A stretch of 31,665 nucleotides of DNA from Christensenella sp. UBA1385. Its GTDB lineage: Bacteria; Bacillota; Clostridia; Christensenellales; Aristaeellaceae. A program made the position numbers and the translations under genes. Shown here in pieces: positions 23,100 through 31,665 of this stretch. A model generated the notes under the pieces. It did not search any database. It worked only from the letters and a program-made list of their open reading frames with translations, and had not been told where the DNA came from. Where the stretch lies: contig DBQV01000028.1 of assembly GCA_002305755.1 (NCBI GenBank), positions 1 through 31,665 of the forward strand, written 5' to 3'. How positions within the stretch are numbered: the first letter of the stretch is position 1; the number at the start of each line of letters is the position of its first letter.

Positions 23100-24097
23100 A
23101 TGCGTATGAGTCTACCGGCAAAACTGTTGAAGAGGCGATCTCCGAGGGCCTGAAAAGGCTTGGCCTCAGCATCGGCGAGGTGCAGGTCGACATCCTGGAG
23201 GAAGGTTCCAAGGGCCTGTTCGGACTGTTTGGCAGCAAGGAAGCCCGCGTGCGCCTGACGGTGAAAGAGGAGGAGCGGGCCGAGAGCCTCTTTGCCGATT
23301 CGCTGGACAGCTATGACGCGGCGGCCAAGGCCGCCGAAAGGCCTGCGGCGAAGAAAGAGACGAAGGAAGCCCGGGCAGCCGCCGAGAACAACCCGGGGCC
23401 GGGCAAAGCCCCAAAGGCCGAGCGTGCCCCGAAGGCCGAAAAGCCCCGCCCCGCGCCCAAGCCCAAGGCTGAGAAGCCCGAAAAGCCCGAGGGCGGCGAG
23501 AACGGCAAGCCTGAGCGCAAGCCCAAGGCCGAGCGCCCCCCGAAGCCCGCCCGCCCGCAGAGAAACGCCGAACCTCCGGCCCCTGCCGAGCCGCGCGATC
23601 CGGCCAGCGATGAGGGCAAGGTGCAGGCCTTCCTGCAGGAGCTGACCCGCCTGATGGGCCTCGAGGTGAGCGTGAACGTGAACACCGATGAGGAGGGCAA
23701 TATCCGCGTCAGCATGATGGGCGACCCGCAGGGCATCCTGATCGGCCGCCGGGGCGAGACACTGGACGCTCTGCAGTACCTGACCAGCCTGAACCTTAAC
23801 CGTGGGCGCGAGGAGTACCGCCGCGTCACGCTGGACAGCGAAGGCTATCGCGCCAAGCGCGAGGACGCGCTGGTGCGCCTGGCCAACCGTATGGCGAACC
23901 GCGCGCAGCGTACGGGCCGCAAGGTGAGCCTTGAGCCCATGAACCCCTACGAGCGGCGCATCCTTCACAGCGCGCTGCAGGGACATGAAGGTATTTCCAC
24001 CCATTCCGAGGGGGAGGAGCCCAACCGCCACGTGGTCATCACCGTGAGTCGCAGCGCCAAGCCCCGGCAGGACGAAGAAGAGGCCGGTGAGGAGTGA
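23096..24097 (+). CDS. jag: Jag/KhpB RNA-binding protein
   Basis: Jag (KhpB) binds RNA and is linked to cell elongation and division in Gram-positives. 333 residues. The Jag-N domain is at 1-60 (STGKTVEEAISEGLKRLG, ending GLFGLFGSKEARV). A linker of about 110 residues of Lys, Pro, Ala and Glu repeats (PKAEKPEKPEG type) follows. The KH domain is at about 180-255 with the GxxG loop as IGRRGE, and the R3H domain at the end has NPYERRILHSALQ. GTG start overlaps the yidC stop (GTGA). It is the last gene of the rpmH operon here; the mnmE gene that often follows is absent. Confidence 0.95.
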   Translation: MNAYESTGKTVEEAISEGLKRLGLSIGEVQVDILEEGSKGLFGLFGSKEARVRLTVKEEERAESLFADSLDSYDAAAKAAERPAAKKETKEARAAAENNPGPGKAPKAERAPKAEKPRPAPKPKAEKPEKPEGGENGKPERKPKAERPPKPARPQRNAEPPAPAEPRDPASDEGKVQAFLQELTRLMGLEVSVNVNTDEEGNIRVSMMGDPQGILIGRRGETLDALQYLTSLNLNRGREEYRRVTLDSEGYRAKREDALVRLANRMANRAQRTGRKVSLEPMNPYERRILHSALQGHEGISTHSEGEEPNRHVVITVSRSAKPRQDEEEAGEE

Positions 24098-24115
24098 GTC
24101 TCCTTGAAACGGGCA

Positions 24116-24144
24116 TTGACAGAAGCTCGGCGCATGGCTATAAT
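24116..24144 (+). promoter_or_regulatory. consensus promoter of the DUF177-rpmF operon
   Basis: Perfect TTGACA (24116-24121), 17-base spacer, perfect TATAAT (24139-24144). Transcription should start near 24151, leaving a leader of only about 23 bases before the GTG at 24174. Confidence 0.88.
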
Positions 24145-24173
24145 ATTGCGCGTTGACGAATGGGGGCGGGGCT

Positions 24174-24698
24174 GTGGAGCTTGACATTTCGGAGGCTTTG
24201 CGCCGTCCCGGGGAAACCTTCCCATTCCGCATTCAGGGCTTTATCGAGCCACAGGATGTAATGGGAGACACCGTCACCTTTGATCCGGTTCTGATGGAGG
24301 GCAGCTTTTCGCTGAACGATGGCAAGCTGCATCTGAAGGGCCGGCTGGCGACCGTGGCGCACGGCAGTTGTGCCATGTGCCTGGAGGCCGCCGACTATCC
24401 GGTGAATCTTTCCTTCCATGAGATATTTGCCCGCAAGGGAGATGCGCAGGAAGAGGACGATCCGCTGGAAGAGACTGATCGCCTCGCCTATGATGGCCCG
24501 CTGCTCGCGGTCGATCAACTGGCGTTGACGCTTGTGATCCTGGAGCTGCCCATGCGCTTCCTGTGCAGGGAAGACTGCGAGGGCATCGAAGGTTTCACGC
24601 AAATGAACCGGGAAGCGGATGCGGACCAAGAAGAATTGACGATGCAGCATCCTTTTTCGGCACTGCAGCAATTGCTGAATAAGGATCAGGAGGTGTAA
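24174..24698 (+). CDS. DUF177 (YceD-like) protein
   Basis: A 174-residue YceD/DUF177 protein, the usual neighbour of rpmF. YceD-type proteins are linked to 23S rRNA and large-subunit maturation, although the biochemistry is not settled. The start has the family pattern ELDISEALRRPGE. Cys66 and Cys69 (GSCAMCL) and Cys131 and Cys135 (FLCREDCEG) form the cysteine pairs typical of the family. I chose the GTG at 24174 since GGGGGCGGGG is just upstream and the family N-terminus begins there; TTG at 24153 is possible but lies almost at the predicted transcript start. Confidence 0.9.
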   Translation: MELDISEALRRPGETFPFRIQGFIEPQDVMGDTVTFDPVLMEGSFSLNDGKLHLKGRLATVAHGSCAMCLEAADYPVNLSFHEIFARKGDAQEEDDPLEETDRLAYDGPLLAVDQLALTLVILELPMRFLCREDCEGIEGFTQMNREADADQEELTMQHPFSALQQLLNKDQEV

Positions 24699-24700
24699 TC

Positions 24701-24889
24701 ATGGCTTTACCAAAGGGAAAAGTATCTCGCGCTCGCGGCCGCAAGCGCCGCACGCACTGGAAACTCGCGCTTCCCGCAATTGTCACTTGCCCCCAGTGCA
24801 AGCAGATGAAGCTTGCGCATCGCGTGTGCAAGAACTGCGGTTATTACAACGGCGCGCAAGTGCTGAAGGTAGAAGAGGCCAAGGCCTGA
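24701..24889 (+). CDS. rpmF: 50S ribosomal protein L32
   Basis: A 62-residue zinc-ribbon ribosomal protein. ALPKGKVSRARGRKRRTHW is the L32 N-terminus, and the four zinc ligands are Cys30, Cys33 (CPQC) and Cys43, Cys46 (CKNC), so this is the zinc-containing paralogue. AGGAGG precedes the ATG. It is two bases after the DUF177 stop and cotranscribed with it. Confidence 0.98.
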   Translation: MALPKGKVSRARGRKRRTHWKLALPAIVTCPQCKQMKLAHRVCKNCGYYNGAQVLKVEEAKA

Positions 24890-24904
24890 TTTCTGCCCAC
24901 GCTC

Positions 24905-25124
24905 TGCCCTGAGAAAAAGAGGAGTAGGCAAGGAAGCTCCCAGAGAGGTCTCCCGTGGCTGGAAGGAGGCTGAGCGGGTATTGCCGAAGGTCGCTTTGGA
25001 GGGCGCGGCGAAGGCCGCGGGGTTTCGCCCCTTAAAGCGAAGCAGAGGCAGCAAACGCTGCAAAGCAAGGTGGTACCACGGCTCGCCCCGTCCTTCGATC
25101 GAAGCGGACGGGGCGGTTTTTATT
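24905..25124 (+). promoter_or_regulatory. T-box riboswitch, valine specific, controlling valS
   Basis: Stem I has AGTA (24923-24926) followed by GGCAA (24927-24931), which pairs with TTGCC (24981-24985). GAA then follows, as in other T-boxes, and the specifier codon is GTC (24990-24992), a valine codon. AGAGAGG near 24942 is the distal loop region. The T-box bulge is TGGTACCACGG from 25071; TGGT pairs with the ACCA end of uncharged tRNA. A terminator follows. Uncharged tRNA-Val should stabilise the antiterminator and allow valS transcription. Confidence 0.92.
25084..25121 (+). terminator. terminator arm of the T-box
   Basis: CGCCCCGTCC (25084-25093) pairs perfectly with GGACGGGGCG (25106-25115), followed by TTTTTATT. 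The 5' arm is shared with the antiterminator that starts at the TGGT bulge. Confidence 0.9.
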
Positions 25125-25175
25125 CTATAAGGAAAAGGCAGGAATAGCCTCACGGCAGGGCAGGCAGGAGGACAT

Positions 25176-27824
<2,649 letters not shown>

Positions 27825-27825
27825 G

Positions 27826-28758
27826 ATGGAGACCGGCTTTTCCCATATCCCCGTCATGCTGCGGGAGGTGATGGAAGCCCTCTCGCCGCGCCCCGGCGGC
27901 GTTTACGCCGACGGTACGCTGGGCGGCGGCGGACACAGCGAGGAGATACTGAAGCGCATCGGACCGGATGGCCGCCTCTACGGCATAGACCGCGACCCCG
28001 CCGCCCTGAGGGCGGCTGGGACGCGGCTGTCCGTTTATCCGGGCTTTCAGGCGATATACGGCAACTTCCATGACGTCAAGGAGCTGCTGGGAGATATCAG
28101 GCTGGATGGAGGCCTGCTCGATCTTGGGGTATCCTCGCATCAGCTGGATACGCCCGAGCGCGGCTTTTCCTACCATGAGGAGGCGCCGCTTGACATGCGC
28201 ATGGATACCGGCGCCGGGGAGACGGCCGCGGATTGGCTGAACAGGACAGGCGAAAAGGAAATCGCGCGGGCGCTCTATGAGTACGCGGACGAGCGCTGGG
28301 CTGCCCGCATCGCCGCGGTGATCGCCGAAATGCGCTCGCAAAAGCCCTTTGAGACCACGGGCGATCTGGTGCGCGCTGTGGACAGGGCCATCCCCAAGGC
28401 TGTGCGCATGAAGGACAGCGGCCATCCCGCGCGGCGTACCTTTCAGGCCGTGCGCATCGCGGTGAACGACGAGCTGGCGCCTCTGACGGCGGCGCTGAAT
28501 GACTGGGTGGACCTGCTGGAGCGCGGCGGAAGGCTGTGCGTGATCAGTTTTCATTCGATCGAGGACCGCATCGTCAAGCGCGCCTTCAACACTCTGCGCA
28601 ATCCATGCACCTGCCCGCCCCAGGCCCCCATCTGCACCTGTCACAAGCAGCCTGTGGTAAAACTGCTGTACGGAGGCGCGGTGAAGCCCTCTGCCGAAGA
28701 AACGCAGCGTAATGCGCGCGCCAGAAGCGCGGTGCTGCGCGTGGCGGAAAAACTGTAG
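27826..28758 (+). CDS. rsmH: 16S rRNA (cytosine(1402)-N(4))-methyltransferase
   Basis: RsmH (MraW) methylates N4 of C1402 in the ribosomal P-site decoding region. 310 residues. FSHIPVMLREVMEAL opens the protein, YADGTLGGGGHSEEIL is the SAM-binding motif, LDLGVSSHQLDTPERGFSY and RTFQAVRIAVNDEL are diagnostic, and the helical insertion domain is present. ISFHSIEDRIVKRAF is near the end. In most bacteria this gene lies in the mraZ-ftsL cell-wall cluster; here it is joined to valS and rsmI, so a second copy elsewhere is possible but not visible. Confidence 0.95.
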   Translation: METGFSHIPVMLREVMEALSPRPGGVYADGTLGGGGHSEEILKRIGPDGRLYGIDRDPAALRAAGTRLSVYPGFQAIYGNFHDVKELLGDIRLDGGLLDLGVSSHQLDTPERGFSYHEEAPLDMRMDTGAGETAADWLNRTGEKEIARALYEYADERWAARIAAVIAEMRSQKPFETTGDLVRAVDRAIPKAVRMKDSGHPARRTFQAVRIAVNDELAPLTAALNDWVDLLERGGRLCVISFHSIEDRIVKRAFNTLRNPCTCPPQAPICTCHKQPVVKLLYGGAVKPSAEETQRNARARSAVLRVAEKL

Positions 28759-28766
28759 GAGGGACC

Positions 28767-29633
28767 ATGCTGTATATTGTTGCGACGCCCATCGGCAACC
28801 TCGGCGACATGAGCCCGAGGGCGGTCGAGACGCTCAAGGGGGTGGATCTGATCGCGGCGGAGGACACCCGCCATACGGTCAGACTGCTGAATCATTTCGA
28901 TATCCATACCCCGATGACCAGCCTGCACGAGCACAACGAGCCCTTGAAGGGACAGGCGCTTGTCGGCAGAATGGTGACGGAAGGCATCCATGTGGCGCTG
29001 GTGACGGACGCGGGCACGCCCGCGGTTTCTGATCCCGGCGCCGTTTTTGTGCACCTGGCGGCGCAGGCGGGCATCGAGGTGCTGGCTGTGCCCGGGCCCT
29101 CGGCCGCTGTCGCCGCGCTGAGCGTGAGCGGCTTTGACGCAAAGAGCTTCACCTTCTATGGTTTTCCCGCACGCAAGGAGAGCGAGCTGCTGCGGCAGCT
29201 GAAAGAGATGAAGGGGAGGAGCGAGCTGGCGATCCTGCATGAATCGCCCCTGCGCGTCAGGAAGCTGATGAGCGCCGTGCTGGAAGCTCTGGGCGATATT
29301 CCCGTATCGCTCAGCTGCGATCTGAGCAAGCTGCATGAGCTGACGCTGCGGGGCAGCGCCTCTCAGGTGCTGGCGCGGCTGATGGACAACGAGAAGGCCG
29401 AAAAGGGAGAGTATGTGCTGGTGATGGACCTTGGCGGCCTTGAACCGGAAAGGGAGGAGCACGGAGAGGAGATCGCGCCCGAGGCGCGGCTGCTGCACCG
29501 TCTGCTGCGGGGGGAGGATCTGCGCGCCGCTTCCGCCGCGCTGATCGCCGGAGGAGAACGCAAGAACGCGGTCTACGCGGCTTCGCTCCGGCTCAAAAGG
29601 CTGTTTTCAGGGGAAGAAACGCTGAAATTGTGA
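28767..29633 (+). CDS. rsmI: 16S rRNA (cytidine(1402)-2'-O)-methyltransferase
   Basis: RsmI adds the 2'-O-methyl group to C1402 of 16S rRNA, the same nucleotide as RsmH. 288 residues, usual length. It has the tetrapyrrole-methylase fold: LYIVATPIGNLGDMSPRA at the start, AAEDTRHTVRLL, TDAGTPAVSDPG, VPGPSAAVAALSVSGF, and FYGFPARKESE. AGGAGG is just before the ATG, 8 bases after the rsmH stop. Coexpression with rsmH makes functional sense. Confidence 0.96.
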   Translation: MLYIVATPIGNLGDMSPRAVETLKGVDLIAAEDTRHTVRLLNHFDIHTPMTSLHEHNEPLKGQALVGRMVTEGIHVALVTDAGTPAVSDPGAVFVHLAAQAGIEVLAVPGPSAAVAALSVSGFDAKSFTFYGFPARKESELLRQLKEMKGRSELAILHESPLRVRKLMSAVLEALGDIPVSLSCDLSKLHELTLRGSASQVLARLMDNEKAEKGEYVLVMDLGGLEPEREEHGEEIAPEARLLHRLLRGEDLRAASAALIAGGERKNAVYAASLRLKRLFSGEETLKL

Positions 29634-29673
29634 CGGACGGAGCGCCGGCCTTTATCCGCCGCTCAAATTGTGA

Positions 29674-29679
29674 TAAAAT
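29674..29679 (+). promoter_or_regulatory. candidate extended -10 promoter of the carboxyltransferase operon
   Basis: TGATAAAAT (29671-29679) fits an extended -10 element, TGnTAAAAT. The hexamer 17 bases upstream (TTTATC, 29651-29656) is a poor -35, as is common with extended -10 promoters. It lies about 80 bases before the ATG. Confidence 0.4.
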
Positions 29680-29757
29680 GTCCACTGTATATCATGGGGA
29701 TGGATCGGAGACTCCCCGCGCATGCCCGGCATGCGAAAAACTTATAGGAGGTTGCGC

Positions 29758-31134
29758 ATGGACTTTGCAGAGCGGATGCTCAAACTAAAAGAAAGGCGCG
29801 ATGCACTGGCGCAAGGCGACAGGGAAGGCTCCGCCGCGCTGAAGCGGGTGCTGGGCCTGCTGGACGCCGGTTCGTTCATCCAGACGGACGCGTTCAGGAC
29901 GGGCGGCCATATCATCACCGGCTATGGCCTGATCAATGCCCGCCCCGTCTATGTGGCGGCGCAGGATGCCGCCGACCAGGGCGGCGTCATGACGGTGGAG
30001 CAGTCACAGAAGCTGATCAAGCTGATGGACCTGGCGGAGTCCACCGGCGCGCCCCTGGTGCTGATGCCGGACAGTCTCGGCACGAAGGTGGCGGAAGGGC
30101 CGCAGGTGCTGGCCGCCTTCGCGGGCGTTTTCGCGAGGCTTTCCAGGCTGAGCGGGTATTGCCCGGTCATCACGCTGCTGGCTGGCCAGGCGGCGGGCAT
30201 CGCAGCGCAGTTCGCGGCGCTGTCTGATCTGACGGTGGCGGTTGAAGGCAAGGCCTATGCCGCTCCCTTCGCGGCCTCGGTGGTCAATGCCGTGAACGGC
30301 ACTTCGGCCAAGGATAGCGAACTGGCAGGCGCCGAAGCGCTCTGCCGCGGCGGCAGCGCGGCGCTGAAGGCCGCCGACGAGGATGAGGCGCTGGCGCTGA
30401 TCCGCGATCTGGTGGACCTGCTGCCCTCCTCCTCTTATGAAAACGCGCCCTTTGAAGACGGCGACAGCCTTAACCGCCTGCTGCAGACACCGCCGCCTGA
30501 GGGCGAAAAGCTGGTGGAGGCGCTGTGTGATGAGGGCCGCGTGTTGCCGCTCTTCGCGGGGCAGCAGACGGAGTCTTCCGTCTATCTGGGCCGCATCGGC
30601 GGCTATGCCTGTGGCGTGGTGCTGGCGCGGGGCAGGCTGGAAGCGGACGGCTGCGGCAAGATGGCTAGATTCGTGCGCTTCTGCGACGCCTACGATCTGC
30701 CCATCGTCACGCTGGTGGATTCGGAGGGGCTCGCCGTGCCGGAAGCCGGCAGGCTTTCGGCGCTCATGAAGGCTTCCGGCGAGCTGCTGAGCGCCTATGC
30801 GCAGGCGACATCGCCCAAGGTGGCCGTGCTCTGCGGCAACGCGGTAGGCGCCGCCTATGTGAACCTGGCCGGCAAAGCCCTGTCTGACCTGACCTATGCC
30901 TGGCCCACCGCCTATGTGGCTCCCCTGAGCGTGGATGCAGCTGTGCAGACCTTCATGGCGGAGGAGCTGCGCGAGCAGAGCCGCGAGAGCCTGGCGGCCC
31001 GCGTCTTTGACAGCGCGGACGCCTTTGCCGCGGCAGAGGCCGGCCTGGTGGATGATGTGATCGACCCGGCCGAGACCCGCAAGCACCTGATCGCCGCGCT
31101 GGAGCTGCTGCAGACCAAGAGCACCGTGCTGTAA
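29758..31134 (+). CDS. divergent acyl-CoA carboxyltransferase (decarboxylase alpha-type)
   Basis: A 458-residue crotonase-fold carboxyltransferase, shorter than typical MmdA/PccB chains (about 510). The N-half has LLDAGSFIQTD, ITGYGLINARPVYVAAQD and KLMDLAESTGAPLVLM, matching the family. The C-half has RIGGYACGVVLA, FVRFCDAYDLPIVTLVDSEG and LTYAWPTAYVAPL. Key loops differ: the usual NDSGGARIQEG reads PDSLGTKVAEG at 104-114, GPCAGGAVYSPA reads LAGQAAGIAAQF at 141-152, and DVPGF reads DSEGL. AGGAGG precedes the ATG. With the OadG-like and biotin genes after it, it probably belongs to a membrane-bound sodium-pump decarboxylase; the substrate is unknown. Confidence 0.85.
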   Translation: MDFAERMLKLKERRDALAQGDREGSAALKRVLGLLDAGSFIQTDAFRTGGHIITGYGLINARPVYVAAQDAADQGGVMTVEQSQKLIKLMDLAESTGAPLVLMPDSLGTKVAEGPQVLAAFAGVFARLSRLSGYCPVITLLAGQAAGIAAQFAALSDLTVAVEGKAYAAPFAASVVNAVNGTSAKDSELAGAEALCRGGSAALKAADEDEALALIRDLVDLLPSSSYENAPFEDGDSLNRLLQTPPPEGEKLVEALCDEGRVLPLFAGQQTESSVYLGRIGGYACGVVLARGRLEADGCGKMARFVRFCDAYDLPIVTLVDSEGLAVPEAGRLSALMKASGELLSAYAQATSPKVAVLCGNAVGAAYVNLAGKALSDLTYAWPTAYVAPLSVDAAVQTFMAEELREQSRESLAARVFDSADAFAAAEAGLVDDVIDPAETRKHLIAALELLQTKSTVL

Positions 31135-31145
31135 GGAGGGGGAAA

Positions 31146-31496
31146 GTGGAACAGACGACCGTCATCCTGCAGCCGGAAGGCGCGCTGACCGAGGCCATCG
31201 AGGGCCTGCAGGCCGCCCTCTCCGGCCAGACGACCCTGATCTACGTGCTGATGGCCATCGCGGCCCTCAGCCTCATCATCGCGCTGGCAGCCCTCTCAAA
31301 AGGAAAAGGCAGCGTTGCTCAGCCCCTGCCCATGCAGGCCGCGCCCGCAGCGCTGCAGAGCGTCCCGGCGGGCGATGCCGCCGTGGTGGCAGCCATCACC
31401 GGGGCCATTGCCTGCCTGCTTTCGCAGGAGAGGGCTGCAAACGGACTGCCTCAGGAAAACGCCGGCTTTATCGTGCGGCGTATCCGCAGAGTATGA
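31146..31496 (+). CDS. OadG-like membrane subunit of a biotin decarboxylase
   Basis: A 116-residue protein with one membrane helix at about 31-51 (IYVLMAIAALSLIIALAAL), a short Ala/Pro-rich linker, and a C-terminal part DAAVVAAITGAIACLL ending FIVRRIRRV, the end pattern of oxaloacetate/methylmalonyl-CoA decarboxylase gamma (delta) chains. Such subunits anchor and assemble the complex. GTG start at 31146 follows AAGGAGGGGG, 11 bases after the carboxyltransferase stop. The family is poorly conserved, so the assignment rests on architecture and context. Confidence 0.75.
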   Translation: MEQTTVILQPEGALTEAIEGLQAALSGQTTLIYVLMAIAALSLIIALAALSKGKGSVAQPLPMQAAPAALQSVPAGDAAVVAAITGAIACLLSQERAANGLPQENAGFIVRRIRRV

Positions 31497-31524
31497 ATCG
31501 AGCCAAAAACTGGAGGATATAAAA

Positions 31525-31665
31525 ATGCGTACATTTCAGGTGAAAGTAAACGGCGTTCCCTATCAGGTGGAAGTGGAAGAAGTGGCGGGTGGCTTTGCGC
31601 CCGCGCCTGTCGCCGGGGCTCCCGTTGCGGCTCCCGCGCCAGTGGCGGCCCCGGCGCCCGCTGCC
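31525..31665 (+). CDS. biotin/lipoyl carrier protein, N-terminal part
   Basis: 47 codons, running off the end of the window. The start FQVKVNGVPYQVEVEE is the N-terminal strand pair of biotin carrier subunits of glutaconyl-CoA or methylmalonyl-CoA decarboxylases, followed by the Ala/Pro linker (PAPVAGAPVAAPAPVAAP) that lets the biotin arm swing. The biotinyl domain with its AMKM lysine would lie beyond the window. GGAGG precedes the ATG. The next gene is expected to be the membrane sodium-pump beta subunit (inference). Confidence 0.85.
   Translation, partial: MRTFQVKVNGVPYQVEVEEVAGGFAPAPVAGAPVAAPAPVAAPAPAA

Noticed and set aside
23350..23620. repeated Lys/Pro/Ala/Glu codons in jag, possibly a tandem DNA repeat
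   Set aside because: The units vary in length and sequence. It is a low-complexity linker typical of Jag proteins rather than a true tandem repeat array.

Overview
The window looks like chromosomal DNA of a GC-rich Bacillota, most likely a gut-type clostridium related to Christensenellales (inference). The reasons are a T-box leader on valS, the rpmH-rnpA-yidD-yidC-jag block, Rho, Fe-S L-serine dehydratase in two subunits, DegV and LytR-CpsA-Psr proteins, strong GGAGG-type ribosome binding sites with frequent GTG/TTG starts, and a sodium-pump-type biotin decarboxylase operon. I see no tRNA, rRNA, CRISPR array or intact mobile element.

Layout. 1-1900 is visibly more A+T-rich than the rest: the 3' end of a ThuA-like gene, a Gfo/Idh/MocA oxidoreductase and about 430 bases of non-coding DNA, possibly with a decayed transposase. 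1914-6836: TtcA-like tRNA thiolase, DegV, a Rho factor with a very large Ala/Pro-rich insertion, and aldose 1-epimerase overlapping rho, closed by a strong terminator. 6853-8489 (minus): a GNAT acetyltransferase and asnA, translationally coupled behind a good promoter. 8592-9566: an LCP cell-wall ligase. 9642-11723 (minus): ogt-sdaAB-sdaAA. 11803-20019: an eight-gene aromatic amino acid operon (aroF-tyrA-aroB-aroA-aroC-pheA-aroEK fusion-aroQ), with every junction overlapping. 20098-21072: an unrecognised secreted protein. 21115-24097: rpmH-rnpA-yidD-yidC-jag. 24116-24889: DUF177 protein and rpmF. 24905-29633: T-box, valS, rsmH, rsmI. 29674-end: a divergent carboxyltransferase, an OadG-like membrane subunit and the start of a biotin carrier protein.

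The aromatic operon encodes every step from erythrose-4-phosphate plus PEP to chorismate, and both branch enzymes to prephenate, phenylpyruvate and 4-hydroxyphenylpyruvate. The most notable signal is in front of it. A short ORF with a run of seven Phe/Tyr codons in nine is followed by a perfect 11-bp hairpin with a T-run. A segment at the end of the short ORF, reaching into its stop codon, can pair with the 5' arm of that hairpin. This is the full set of parts for ribosome-mediated transcription attenuation by Phe/Tyr supply. It lies in the same window as a T-box for valine, so two different aminoacylation sensors are used side by side.

Other points of interest are the AroE-AroK fusion, adjacency of rsmH and rsmI (both methylate the same 16S rRNA nucleotide), a carboxyltransferase whose active-site loops differ from the family, the Rho insertion, and alternative-hairpin leaders upstream of rpmH and of the unknown secreted protein.
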